A stretch of DNA of 64,000 nucleotides from Rhabdothermincola salaria. Lineage in GTDB: Bacteria; Actinomycetota; Acidimicrobiia; Acidimicrobiales; Acidimicrobilacustridaceae. A program made the translations under genes and the position numbers. The stretch is taken from contig NZ_JAJQXW010000001.1 in the NCBI RefSeq assembly GCF_021246445.1, forward strand, positions 1,258,168 through 1,322,167, in the 5' to 3' direction. This document shows, piece by piece, positions 24,907 through 33,779 of this stretch. The notes below the pieces were generated by a model. It was not told the origin of the DNA and made no database searches. It saw only the letters and a list, made by a program, of their open reading frames with translations. Position 1 is the first letter of the stretch; each line of letters starts with the position of its first letter.

Positions 24907-26368
24907 AGGTGCGGGCCAGCTCCAGGAGCGTGCGCACCCCGTAACCGGTGCCGCCCTTGCTCCACTCGCCGTCGTCACCGTCGCCCCACCATGCGGTTCC
25001 GGCGATGTCGATGTGCGCCCAGGGGATCCCGTCGGCCACGAACTCGGCGAGGAACAGCGACGCGGTGATGGTGCCGCCGTCCTTGGTGGTCGAGATGTTG
25101 CGCAGATCGGCCACGGTCGACTCGAGCCGAGAGCGGTAGTCGGCGGGAAGGGGCAACGGCCAGATGCGCTCGCCTGCTCCCCCGGCCGCGGCCTCGACCT
25201 GATCGAGCCACACCTCGTCGTTGCCCAGCACGCCGGCGATCCGGTTGCCCAGCGCCACCTCCACGGCCCCCGTGAGGGTGGCCAGGTCGACGATCGCATC
25301 GGGCTCGCTCTCACTGGCCAGGCACAGGGCGTCGGCCAGGATCAGGCGGCCCTCGGCGTCGGTGTTGAGCACCTCGACCGTGGTGCCGTTGCGGATGGTG
25401 AGCACGTCGCCGGGGCGGGTGGCGTCGCCGCCGGTCATGTTGTCGGTCATGGGCAGGTACCCGAGGACGCGACAACGTGGTGCCACCGCCCGCAGGGCGG
25501 AGAAGGCCCCGATCACCGCGGCGGCGCCGCCCATGTCCATCTTCATGGTCATCATGCCTTCGCCCGACTTGATGGACAGCCCACCGGAGTCGAAGGTGAT
25601 GCCCTTGCCGACGATGGCGAGGGTGCCCCGGGGTCGCTCGGGTTCGTAGGCGAGCTCCACGAACCGTGGCTCCTGGTTCGACCCCCGGTTCACGCCCAGC
25701 AGCCCTCCCAGCCCTGCCTCGGCGATCTCGTCGGGGCCGAGGACGGTGACCTTGAGGTCCTCGCGCTCGGCGATCTCGACGGCGACCTCGGCCAGCATCG
25801 CCGGGGTGAGGGTGCCCCCGGGGGTGTTCACCAGGTCACGGGCCAGGCACTGGGCCTCGGCGATGCGAGCCCCCAGTTCGACCGCTGCCGCGGTCTTGGC
25901 CCCACCCTTGCCGATCACCACCACCCGCTCGAGGACCTCGGGGGTGGGCTCGGAGCGGAAGTCCACGAAGCGGTAGGCGCCGAGGCCGGCACCTTCGGCG
26001 ACGGCGCGGGCGGCCTGCGCCCGTTGCCCAGCGGTGACGTCGGCGTCGAGCACCTCGAGGAGGCGGAGGCCGAGTGAGCCGACCCGACGACCAGCGCGCA
26101 CGGCCTGGGCGGCCGCCCGGCGGAGGCGGTCGGCGTCGACCTCGGCCGCCGGCCCGACGCCGACCACGACCCGAGGCGGGCCCGACTCCGACCCCGGCAC
26201 CAGGGCCACCTGGTCCGCCGCCCCGGTGAACCCCTGGGCCGCCAGCAAGGTGGCGGGCAGCTCGTCCTCGCCCAGTCGCGGTTCCTCGGCGCCCTCGGTG
26301 GTGACGGCGACGGCGAGCAGGTCGAGCCCCTCGGGCACGTCGCGGCTGACCTCGATCACGGGTGGCAT
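24872..26368 (-). CDS. pepA: Leucyl aminopeptidase (M17)
   Basis: The 498-residue protein is a cytosolic M17 metallo-aminopeptidase that releases N-terminal residues. The C-terminal catalytic domain carries IVGKGITFDSGGLSIKSG near 255 (Lys and Asp metal ligands), MKMDMGGAAAV near 280, and VLNTDAEGRLILADAL near 340, the NTDAEGR signature. The N-terminal macro-like domain is the usual ~160 residues. ATG 26368 has AGGAG five bases away. Some M17 proteins also bind DNA, which cannot be judged here. Its 3' end overlaps the opposing gene. Confidence 0.95.
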   Translation of the reverse strand: MPPVIEVSRDVPEGLDLLAVAVTTEGAEEPRLGEDELPATLLAAQGFTGAADQVALVPGSESGPPRVVVGVGPAAEVDADRLRRAAAQAVRAGRRVGSLGLRLLEVLDADVTAGQRAQAARAVAEGAGLGAYRFVDFRSEPTPEVLERVVVIGKGGAKTAAAVELGARIAEAQCLARDLVNTPGGTLTPAMLAEVAVEIAEREDLKVTVLGPDEIAEAGLGGLLGVNRGSNQEPRFVELAYEPERPRGTLAIVGKGITFDSGGLSIKSGEGMMTMKMDMGGAAAVIGAFSALRAVAPRCRVLGYLPMTDNMTGGDATRPGDVLTIRNGTTVEVLNTDAEGRLILADALCLASESEPDAIVDLATLTGAVEVALGNRIAGVLGNDEVWLDQVEAAAGGAGERIWPLPLPADYRSRLESTVADLRNISTTKDGGTITASLFLAEFVADGIPWAHIDIAGTAWWGDGDDGEWSKGGTGYGVRTLLELARTFTPPRRRRSRG

Positions 26369-26399
26369 GGGGGCTCCTGGAGCGACGGTGAGGGGCGGG

Positions 26400-26942
26400 T
26401 CAGGACGGCTCGACGGAGCGGGTGGGCACCGAGGTGCCCTCCTCCCATCGGGCGATGGTCCACAACAGGTCGGACAGCCGGTTGAGGTAGGGCACGACCG
26501 AGCTCCCCGGCACCGCGGCGGCCAGCGCGTCACGCTCGGCGCGGCGGGCGACGGTTCGGGCCACGTCGACCGATGCGGCCACACGGGTCTCTCCGGGCAC
26601 CACGAACTCGGTGGGTGGCTCGAAGCGCTCGCTGATCTCGTCGATCAGGCTCTCGAGCCGGCTCACCATGTCGTCGGTGACGAGGGTCTGGCCCTCGACC
26701 AGCCGGTCCCGCTTGGCGGGGTCGGTGGCCAGCTCGGCCATGAGCACCCAGAGGTCGCGCTGGATGCCGATGAGGAGGCCGGTGAGCTCTCCGTCGTCGG
26801 TCTCGGCTCGGGCCACCCCCAGCGATGCCTGCAGCTCGTCGACGGTGCCGTAGGCCGTCGGCGCCGCCGAGTCCTTGGGCACCCGCCCTCCGTAGAGCAG
26901 GCCGGTGGTTCCGTCGTCGCCGGTGCGCGTGTAGATCTTCAC
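26400..26942 (-). CDS. pduO: Cob(I)alamin adenosyltransferase, PduO type
   Basis: The 180-residue enzyme adds the adenosyl group of ATP to cob(I)alamin. It shows KIYTRTGDDGTTGLLYGG at the N-terminus (ATP loop), PTAYGTVDELQASLG near 30, and FVVPGE near 118 with RRAERD near 133, the conserved C-terminal ATP contacts. GTG 26942 is preferred: the protein family starts here and TAGTGT lies eight bases upstream, as for a leaderless transcript. It is divergent from metH, which needs cobalamin; adenosylcobalamin itself would serve other enzymes not seen in the window. Confidence 0.93.
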   Translation of the reverse strand: MKIYTRTGDDGTTGLLYGGRVPKDSAAPTAYGTVDELQASLGVARAETDDGELTGLLIGIQRDLWVLMAELATDPAKRDRLVEGQTLVTDDMVSRLESLIDEISERFEPPTEFVVPGETRVAASVDVARTVARRAERDALAAAVPGSSVVPYLNRLSDLLWTIARWEEGTSVPTRSVEPS

Positions 26943-26950
26943 GTTCGCCG

Positions 26951-26956
26951 ACACTA
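26951..26956 (-). promoter_or_regulatory. -10 box for leaderless pduO
   Basis: TAGTGT on the minus strand is eight bases before the GTG at 26942 and overlaps an alternative in-frame GTG, which argues against that alternative. Confidence 0.45.
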
Positions 26957-27142
26957 CCGACCCGGCGGTGCCGACCCGGGCTCGGGCCTCGTCTCGGAAG
27001 GGCTCGGCGGGACTCGCACCGTTCCGGAGCACCGCTGCTAGCGTGGGCCGCTGCCTCGAGCTGTCCTGATGGGGAGGGCGTGTTCGCCCCGGCTCCGGCG
27101 ATGATGGAGATCCGTCTTCGACGCGCCAGGAGTACCCACGAG

Positions 27143-30100
27143 ATGAGCAGTTCCTTCCTCGACGCCGCCCGCCAGCGAGTGGTCGTCTACGACGGTGCCA
27201 TGGGCACCGGCATCCAGTCCGCCGGGCTCACGGCCGACGACTTCGGGGGTCCGGACCTGGAGGGGTGCAACGAGCTCCTCGTGGTGACGCGTCCGGAGTT
27301 CGTCGCCGATCTCCACGCCAGCTACCTGGAGGTGGGGTGCGAGGTGATCGAGACCGACAGCTTCGGCAGCCTCGGCCTCACCCTGGCCGAGTACGGCATC
27401 GCGGAGCGGGCCCACGAGCTCAACGTGGCCGCCGCCCGCGTCGCCAAGGACGTCGCCTCGTCGTACGCCACCCCGGATCGCCCCCGGTGGGTGGCCGGCT
27501 CCATCGGCCCCGGCACCAAGTTCCCCTCGCTGGGCCAGGTGCGCTACGCCGAGATGCGCGACGAGTACGAGGTCCAGGCCCACGGCCTCATCGAGGGTGG
27601 CGCCGACCTGCTCATCATCGAGACGTTCTTCGACCTGCTCTCGGTGAAGGCGGCCATGAACGGCGCCCGCCGGGCCATGCGATCGATCGGCCGGGAGGTC
27701 CCCCTTCAGGTCCAGGTCACCATGGAGCTCACCGGGCGCATGCTGCCCGGCACCGAGATCGCCGCCGCCCTGGCCGCCATCGACCCGCTGCGCCCCGACG
27801 TGATCGGCATCAACTGCGCCACCGGGCCGGTGGAGATGGGCGAGCACCTACGCCACCTGGCCGCCCACGCCCGCGTCCCGATCTCGTGCATCCCCAACGC
27901 CGGCCTGCCCAGCGTGGTCGACGGCGAGATGCACTACGACCTGACCCCCGCCCAGCTGGCCGAGCACCATGCCCGCTTCGTCACCGAGCTCGGCGTCAAC
28001 GTCATCGGCGGCTGCTGCGGCACGACACCCGAGCACCTCGCCGCCGTGGTCGAGCGCTGCCGCGACCTGGAGGTCGCACCACGCTCCCCGCAGCACGAGG
28101 CCGGGGCGACGTCGATCTACTCCCTGGTGCCCTTCGAGCAGGACACCTCGTTCATGATCATCGGCGAGCGAACGAACGCCAACGGCTCCAAGAAGTTCCG
28201 CGAGTCGTTGCTCGAGGGCGACCTCGACACCTGCGTGCAGATGGCCAAGGACCAGGTCAAGGAGGGCGCCCACGTCCTCGACCTGTGCGTCGACTACGTC
28301 GGGCGCGACGGCACGGCGGACATGGACGAGCTGGCCAAGTTGCTCGCCACCCAGGCCAGCGTCCCGCTGGTCCTCGACTCCACCGAGGCCCAGGTGCTCG
28401 AGGCCGGCCTGCAGTGGCTGGGCGGACGGGCGATCCTCAACTCGGCCAACCTCGAGGACGGCGACGCCGAGGGCAGCCGCTTCGACAAGGTCATGAAGCT
28501 GGCCAAGGAGTACGGCGCAGCGGTGATCTGCCTGCTCATCGACGAGGAGGGCCAGGCCCGTGACGTCGAGTGGAAGATGCGGGTCGCCCACCAGATCCAC
28601 GACCTCGCGGTGGACCGCTACGGGCTGGAGTCGAGCGACCTGATCTTCGACGCCCTCACGTTCCCGTTGTCCACCGGCGACAACGACCTGCGCGGCGACG
28701 CCATGGCCACGATCGAGGCCATCCGGCGCATCAAGTCCGAGCTGCCGGGTGTCTACACCACCCTCGGCGTGTCCAACGTGTCGTTCGGCCTGAAGCCGGC
28801 TGCCCGCCACGTCCTGAACTCGGTCTTCCTGCACGAGTGCGTGCAGGCCGGCCTCGACTCGGCGATCGTCCACGCGGCGCGCATCATGCCGCTCAACAAG
28901 ATCCCCAACGAGCAGCGAGAGGGCTGCCTCGACCTCATCTACGACCGCCGTCGCGACGACTACGACCCCCTCACAGCGCTGCTCGACACCTTCGCCGACG
29001 TCCAGACCAGCGAGGTCGTGCGCGAGGACCGCACCGACTGGTCCGTGGAGCAGCTGCTGAGCCAGCGCATCATCGACGGCGAGCGAGAGGGGCTCGAGGA
29101 CGACCTCGACGCCGCCATGGCCAAGGGCCTCGCGCCGTTGGCGATCATCAACGACGTGCTGCTGGCCGGGATGAAGGTGGTCGGTGAGCTCTTCGCCACC
29201 GGCGAGATGCAGCTCCCCTTCGTGCTGCAGTCCGCCGAGACGATGAAGACGGCCGTCGCCTACCTCGAGCCGCACATGGAGAAGGACGACTCCGGCGGCA
29301 AGGGCCGCATCGTGCTGGCGACCGTCAAGGGCGACGTGCACGACATCGGCAAGAACCTGGTCGACATCATCCTCACCAACAACGGCTACGAGGTGGTCAA
29401 CCTCGGCATCAAGATCTCGATCGCCGAGATGATCGAGAAGGTCCAGGAGGTGAAGGCCGACGCGATCGGCATGAGCGGCCTGCTCGTGAAGTCCACCCTG
29501 ATCATGCGCGAGAACCTCGAGGAGCTCAACGCCCGGGGCCTGGCCGAGATCCCGGTGCTGCTCGGCGGGGCCGCCCTCACCCGCAGCTACGTCGAGCGGG
29601 ACCTGCGCGAGGTGTACGAGGGCCGGCTCTTCTACGGCAAGGACGCCTTCGAGGGTCTGCGGGTCATGGACCGCATCGCCGACATCAAGAAGGGCGGTGA
29701 CGACGACGCCGACTGGGGCCGGGTCCCGAGCGAGAGCACCGTCCCGGCTCGTCGCAGCACGACCACCGCCGACCCGGCCGAGCCGGTGGTGCTCCCGGCT
29801 CGCTCCCCCGACGTCGAGACCGACAACCCGGTGTTCCGGCCCCCGTTCCTGGGCACCAAGGTCGTGAAGGGCATCCCCCTCGACGACATCGTCGACTACG
29901 TCAACGAGACCGCCCTCTTCCGCAACCAGTGGGGCTTCCGTCCGGAGTCGACGGCCGACGGGAGCACCGAGACCGACGAGGAGTTCAAGGCCCGGGTCCG
30001 GTCGACCCTGCGCTCCCAGCTGGCCGAGGCCAAGGCCGCCGACATGCTCGTCCCCCAGGTGGTCTACGGGTACTTCGCCGCCAACGGCGACGGCGACGAT

Positions 30101-30640
30101 CTGGTCGTGTGGAGCGACGAGTCCCGTACCGAGGAGTTGGCCCGCTTCCACTACCCGCGCCAGAACAAGGCCCCGTTCCTGTGCATCGCCGACTTCTTCC
30201 GCCCGGTCGACTCCGGTGAGGTCGACTACGCCGCCTTCCACATCGTGACGATGGGCCAGCGGGTCAGCGACGTGACCGCCCGGCTCTTCGCCGAGGACCG
30301 CTACCAGGAGTACCTGCTGGTGCACGGCCTCGGGGTCGAGATGGCCGAGGCCCTCGCCGAGTACTGGCACCGGCGCATCCGGGAGGAGTGGGGCTTCGCC
30401 GACGAGGACGGGCCGTCGCTGGCCGGTCTGTTCCGCCAGCAGTACCGAGGGGGCCGCTACTCGTGGGGCTACCCCGCCTGCCCGGACCTCGAGGACAACG
30501 AGACCGTGGGGCGCCTGCTCGACGCCGGCCGGGTGGGCATCGAGGTCGGTGAGGAGACCGGCTTCCAGTTCCAGCCCGAACAGACGACGTCGGCCATCAT
30601 CTGCCATCACCCCCGCGCCAAGTACTTCGTGGCCCGCTGA
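27143..30640 (+). CDS. metH: Cobalamin-dependent methionine synthase
   Basis: The 1165-residue protein transfers methyl from methyltetrahydrofolate to homocysteine through cobalamin. All four modules are present: the homocysteine domain with zinc ligands Cys225, Cys291 and Cys292; the pterin domain starting IIGERTNANGSKKF near 340; the cobalamin domain with GDVHDIGKN (axial His733); and the SAM-dependent reactivation domain up to the end (QNKAPFLCIADFF near 1010). ATG 27143 has AGGAG ten bases upstream. A TAGCGT box at 27039-27044 would give a leader near 95 bases; I see no cobalamin riboswitch in it, though it contains an 11-codon ORF at 27069-27104. Confidence 0.97.
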   Translation: MSSSFLDAARQRVVVYDGAMGTGIQSAGLTADDFGGPDLEGCNELLVVTRPEFVADLHASYLEVGCEVIETDSFGSLGLTLAEYGIAERAHELNVAAARVAKDVASSYATPDRPRWVAGSIGPGTKFPSLGQVRYAEMRDEYEVQAHGLIEGGADLLIIETFFDLLSVKAAMNGARRAMRSIGREVPLQVQVTMELTGRMLPGTEIAAALAAIDPLRPDVIGINCATGPVEMGEHLRHLAAHARVPISCIPNAGLPSVVDGEMHYDLTPAQLAEHHARFVTELGVNVIGGCCGTTPEHLAAVVERCRDLEVAPRSPQHEAGATSIYSLVPFEQDTSFMIIGERTNANGSKKFRESLLEGDLDTCVQMAKDQVKEGAHVLDLCVDYVGRDGTADMDELAKLLATQASVPLVLDSTEAQVLEAGLQWLGGRAILNSANLEDGDAEGSRFDKVMKLAKEYGAAVICLLIDEEGQARDVEWKMRVAHQIHDLAVDRYGLESSDLIFDALTFPLSTGDNDLRGDAMATIEAIRRIKSELPGVYTTLGVSNVSFGLKPAARHVLNSVFLHECVQAGLDSAIVHAARIMPLNKIPNEQREGCLDLIYDRRRDDYDPLTALLDTFADVQTSEVVREDRTDWSVEQLLSQRIIDGEREGLEDDLDAAMAKGLAPLAIINDVLLAGMKVVGELFATGEMQLPFVLQSAETMKTAVAYLEPHMEKDDSGGKGRIVLATVKGDVHDIGKNLVDIILTNNGYEVVNLGIKISIAEMIEKVQEVKADAIGMSGLLVKSTLIMRENLEELNARGLAEIPVLLGGAALTRSYVERDLREVYEGRLFYGKDAFEGLRVMDRIADIKKGGDDDADWGRVPSESTVPARRSTTTADPAEPVVLPARSPDVETDNPVFRPPFLGTKVVKGIPLDDIVDYVNETALFRNQWGFRPESTADGSTETDEEFKARVRSTLRSQLAEAKAADMLVPQVVYGYFAANGDGDDLVVWSDESRTEELARFHYPRQNKAPFLCIADFFRPVDSGEVDYAAFHIVTMGQRVSDVTARLFAEDRYQEYLLVHGLGVEMAEALAEYWHRRIREEWGFADEDGPSLAGLFRQQYRGGRYSWGYPACPDLEDNETVGRLLDAGRVGIEVGEETGFQFQPEQTTSAIICHHPRAKYFVAR

Positions 30641-30686
30641 CCGGGCTGGTCAGCGGCCGCGCCCACTGCCGACCGCTATCGGTCGG
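30636..30686. terminator. Two hairpins between convergent genes
   Basis: GCTGACC/GGTCAGC with a 5 base loop (30636-30654) overlaps the metH stop, and CCGACCG/CGGTCGG with a 4 base loop (30669-30686) overlaps the stop of the opposite glycosyltransferase. They probably end both transcripts; no T-runs are present. Confidence 0.5.
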
Positions 30687-32265
30687 AGGCCTCGGGTTCG
30701 AGCAACGGTGCCACCAGCGCCTGCACGCGCTCGGCGAAGCGTTCGAAGCCGAACTCCTGGGCGCGGGCGATGGCGGCCCGGGACATCTCCCGGCGGAGGT
30801 CGGGGTCGCCCACGAGCTGCGCGGTCACGGCGACCAGCCCGTCGAGGTCGCGGAACACGAAGCCGTCGTGACCGTCGCGGACGATGTCGGGTTGACCGCC
30901 CGCCGCCATGACGACCGGCACCGCACCCGCCGACATGGCCTCGACGGTGGTGATGCCGAAGTGCTCGGCGCGGACGGGGTCGGCGTCGACGTCCTCCCCC
31001 AACCCCGTCGCGTGCCAGTAGACCGAGGCTCTCCGGTAGAGCGCGTCGAGCTCGGCGCCACTGGCATCGATGTGGATGGTGACCGCCAGCCCCTCTGCGG
31101 CAGCTCGCACCTCGTCGAGGTAGGCATGGTCGTGGGGATCGCAGCCCCCGACCAGGTGGAGCTCCCAGCCCGGGGCCAGCCCGGTGCGGACCAGGCGGGC
31201 GAAGGCGTCGACCATCTCCCGTTGCTTCTTGGCATGGCCGCGGCCGGGAGCGAAGAAGCGACCCACCGAGAGGATGATCGGGTCCTTGGCCGCCGGTTCG
31301 CGAAGTCGCACCGGCGGTTCGAGCACCGTGCTGGTCCGGCCCCACCATCGCTCGATCCACCGTTGCGTGAACGGCGAGTTGGCCACGATCCGGTCGTAGG
31401 AGTCCAGCCAGGTGGTGTCGGTCGGGTCAGCGGCGAGGAGCGAGGCCCGGCCCAGGACGTGTCGACGCCACCCGTGGCCTCGTGTCACGGCCACCAGCGG
31501 CACACCCAACCGGCGCCGGTCGCCGTTGCCGAGCACCTCGTGAGCGACGTCGCTGTCGCTGTGGATCTCGACCAGCGCTCCGCCCGGGCGGCCCGGAACG
31601 ACGATGTCGAGGGAGAACGGGTCGATCAGGTCGCGCTTGCTCCGCGGGGGGCTCAGGGTGCCTTCGGCGACGACCTCACCGTCCACGAGGACACCGATCT
31701 GTCGTTCAGGGCCGCCCGGCACGTAGCGCCCGAACCACAGGGTGATCGGCTCCACCCCACCGGCCTGACCGTGCACCCGTAGGACCCCGTGGCCGTTCGT
31801 CCAGTGGACCTCCTGCCACCTGATCAGATCGGAGCGGTGCAGGCCACGCACCGCGTCGACGCGCAGCGAAGGCCGAGCCCACCGTCGTCCGCTGCGGACC
31901 AGAGCCCGTTGCCACGGTCGCAGCTCGCCACCGGGCTGATCCGGGAAGTGCACGACGTAGACGCCACGGGCGGCGCCGCAGCGGCCGTGGTCCCGATAGG
32001 AGAGGTTCACGAGGAGGTCGAAGCCGGCCGTCGTGGCCACCAGGGGCTCGGTCGGGTCGACGACCTGCACCGCGACCCGGGAGAGGTCCGCGGTGAGCCG
32101 CTCTCCCATCCAGCCGGTGTCGACGGCGTCGTGGGCGAGGAGGGTGACCTCGTGGTCCCGGCTCAGGACCTCGGCGACCCCTGCCGCGTACGCCTCGCCT
32201 CCACCGGCGGTCGGCCAGTAGGCGTCGTAGACAGCGACCCGGCGTCGCGACCCGCTCCCCGTCAC
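30676..32265 (-). CDS. GT4 glycosyltransferase with inserted beta-rich domain
   Basis: The 529-residue enzyme has a GT-B frame: YWPTAGGGEAYAAGVAEVL at 17-35, SYDRIVANSPFTQRWI near 290, ILSVGRFFAPGRGHAKKQ near 328, and FGITTVEAMSAGAVPVV near 440 (the E-x7-E-type donor site). Between residues ~150 and ~265 lies a segment not usual for GT4, rich in predicted beta strands (GVLRVHGQAG, ITLWFGRYV, IGVLVDGEV, SLDIVVPGRPGG). A similar insert is seen in the next upstream gene. GTG 32265 overlaps the stop of a 13-codon leader ORF as GTGA, so initiation is coupled to it. Substrates are unknown. Confidence 0.88.
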   Translation of the reverse strand: MTGSGSRRRVAVYDAYWPTAGGGEAYAAGVAEVLSRDHEVTLLAHDAVDTGWMGERLTADLSRVAVQVVDPTEPLVATTAGFDLLVNLSYRDHGRCGAARGVYVVHFPDQPGGELRPWQRALVRSGRRWARPSLRVDAVRGLHRSDLIRWQEVHWTNGHGVLRVHGQAGGVEPITLWFGRYVPGGPERQIGVLVDGEVVAEGTLSPPRSKRDLIDPFSLDIVVPGRPGGALVEIHSDSDVAHEVLGNGDRRRLGVPLVAVTRGHGWRRHVLGRASLLAADPTDTTWLDSYDRIVANSPFTQRWIERWWGRTSTVLEPPVRLREPAAKDPIILSVGRFFAPGRGHAKKQREMVDAFARLVRTGLAPGWELHLVGGCDPHDHAYLDEVRAAAEGLAVTIHIDASGAELDALYRRASVYWHATGLGEDVDADPVRAEHFGITTVEAMSAGAVPVVMAAGGQPDIVRDGHDGFVFRDLDGLVAVTAQLVGDPDLRREMSRAAIARAQEFGFERFAERVQALVAPLLEPEASDR

Positions 32266-32303
32266 GACGCCACCCCGACTGTGAACGCGCCGAGACCAGC
32301 CAT
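32262..32303 (-). CDS. Leaderless 13-codon leader ORF coupled to a glycosyltransferase
   Basis: ATG at 32303 opens the peptide MAGLGAFTVGVAS, whose TGA overlaps the GTG start of the glycosyltransferase (GTGA). TAGGGT lies seven bases upstream of the ATG, so the transcript would begin at this ORF. The glycosyltransferase GTG has no ribosome binding site of its own, which makes re-initiation from this ORF the simplest way to translate it. The peptide itself shows no regulatory codon run. Confidence 0.5.
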   Translation of the reverse strand: MAGLGAFTVGVAS

Positions 32304-32310
32304 CGCCACG

Positions 32311-32316
32311 ACCCTA
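32311..32316 (-). promoter_or_regulatory. -10 box for the leaderless leader ORF
   Basis: TAGGGT on the minus strand, seven bases before the ATG at 32303. Confidence 0.45.
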
Positions 32317-32353
32317 CCGGCGCGACCTCGCGGCCCGAGGACGCCGGTGGCGC

Positions 32354-33694
32354 TCAACGAGCGACGAACCACGCGACCAGCTCGCGGTCGGCGACCCGCT
32401 GTCGGCGCCGCAAGCCCCGGCGCTTCGCCAGCATCCGGGGCAGAAGGCGGACGAAGCCGAGGAACGAGCCGACGCGACGACGGACCTGCACCGCCGTCGG
32501 TCGGCGAGCCCGGAGCACCGGGAGGACGACGTCGCGCCGGGCGTAGGAGGCGGTGACCAGGACGAAGCGCCACACCTCCCGCCACGCCATGGCGCGGGGC
32601 GCGTTCTTCACCAGCATCAGCAGCCGGTTCCGTTCGACGTAGTAGGCGAACAGCGGTGACGTGGCGTCCGAGCTGGCCGCGTGCACGTGGCGGGCCACCG
32701 CTCCCGGGGCCGTGCGATAGCCCCAGCCGAGGGCCCGACCCCGCCACGCCAGGTCGGTGTCCTCGTAGTACAGGAAGAAGTCCTCGTCGAAGAGCCCGGC
32801 GTCGGTGAGGTAGCCCTTGCGGAGCAGCACACCGCCTCCGCACCACGCGAACACGTCGCTCGGCTCGTCGAACTGGCCGAGATCACGTTCGAGCCAACCC
32901 CGGTCGGCGCCCGCCCCGTCCTCGTAGAGGATGGACCCGACGTTGTTCACCACGTCGTAGGCGGTGCCCGCCACCGGCACGACCACGTCGCACGCCCGAC
33001 GCCCCACGACCACGGTCACCTGGCCCGCCCCTCCGTCGATCACCACGTCCTTGGTCCGCTCGGCCTGCAACCGCAGCGTCACCGACGTGGGCTGGTCCTC
33101 ACCGACCGGCACCCTCAGCACCGACGAGCCGCTCGCCCACTCGAAGATCCCGTCGCGATCGTGCTCGATGCCCCAACCGCCCCGGCCGAAGTGGGCGTCG
33201 CGTCGACAGGACCGCCCCTCGACGACGACGTCGCGGAGCATGACCGCCAGCTCCCGCGAATCCCCGGTGCCGGGCACGAACGCAGGCGCACTGAGCGAGA
33301 GCTCGAGGAAGCGGGGGGCGAGCACCAGCTTCGAGCAGGCGGCCCCCAGCGCTCCATCGGCCTCCAGGGTGTCGACGAGCGCCGCCAGCCAGCCGGGTTC
33401 GACGAACGCGTCGTTGTTGATGAGCGCCACGTGGTCGACGCCCTCGAGGTCCCGCATGGCCAGGTTGTTGGCCGGGAACCCGCCGTTCACCGTGTTCGCC
33501 CGGATCTCGACCTCCGGGAAGCGCTGACGGATGGCCTCCAGGCTGTCGTCCGCCGACGCGTTGTCGACCACGACGATCTCGTAGCGATCATCGGGGTAGT
33601 GCACGCGCCGGAGGTGCTCGACGCACTTGGCCGTCATGGTGCCGCCGTTGAAGTTGAGCACGACGACGCGCACGAAAGGTCTCGATTGGGGCAC
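32354..33694 (-). CDS. GT2 glycosyltransferase with inserted beta-rich domain
   Basis: The 446-residue enzyme is a GT-A, rhamnosyltransferase-like GT2: VVVLNFNGG at 10-18, VVDNASADDS near 42, INNDAFVEPGW near 92 (metal site region), then WCGGGVLLRKGYL near 285 and DEDFFLYYEDTDLAWRG near 303-319. Between ~130 and ~245 there is extra beta-rich sequence (SSVLRVPVG, SVTLRLQAERT, VTVVVGRRACDVVVPVAG) that an ordinary family member lacks and that resembles the insert of the neighbouring GT4. The C-terminus is basic. GTG 33694 with TACGCT six bases upstream suggests leaderless translation. It may add rhamnose, as an inference from family. Confidence 0.88.
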   Translation of the reverse strand: MPQSRPFVRVVVLNFNGGTMTAKCVEHLRRVHYPDDRYEIVVVDNASADDSLEAIRQRFPEVEIRANTVNGGFPANNLAMRDLEGVDHVALINNDAFVEPGWLAALVDTLEADGALGAACSKLVLAPRFLELSLSAPAFVPGTGDSRELAVMLRDVVVEGRSCRRDAHFGRGGWGIEHDRDGIFEWASGSSVLRVPVGEDQPTSVTLRLQAERTKDVVIDGGAGQVTVVVGRRACDVVVPVAGTAYDVVNNVGSILYEDGAGADRGWLERDLGQFDEPSDVFAWCGGGVLLRKGYLTDAGLFDEDFFLYYEDTDLAWRGRALGWGYRTAPGAVARHVHAASSDATSPLFAYYVERNRLLMLVKNAPRAMAWREVWRFVLVTASYARRDVVLPVLRARRPTAVQVRRRVGSFLGFVRLLPRMLAKRRGLRRRQRVADRELVAWFVAR

Positions 33695-33700
33695 GAGGCG

Positions 33701-33706
33701 AGCGTA
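33701..33706 (-). promoter_or_regulatory. -10 box for leaderless GT2 gene
   Basis: TACGCT on the minus strand, six bases before the GTG at 33694. Confidence 0.5.
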
Positions 33707-33779
33707 GATCCCCTCTCGGGGCCCGAGGACCTCCCCTGTCGAGGCCCGAGGTCACCGCCCGCGGCGCGCCGGTACCCGG

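Noticed and set aside
27069-27104. An 11-codon ORF in the metH leader as a regulatory peptide
   Set aside because: It has no ribosome site and no codon run; it could be chance in a G+C-rich leader.
26943-27142. A cobalamin riboswitch before metH
   Set aside because: I looked for the B12-box and its conserved core in the 200 base divergent gap and did not find them.
27848-30610. A 920-codon open frame antisense to metH
   Set aside because: High G+C removes stop codons from the third frame; the text is low-complexity Val/Gly/His/Asp-rich and metH on the other strand is beyond doubt.
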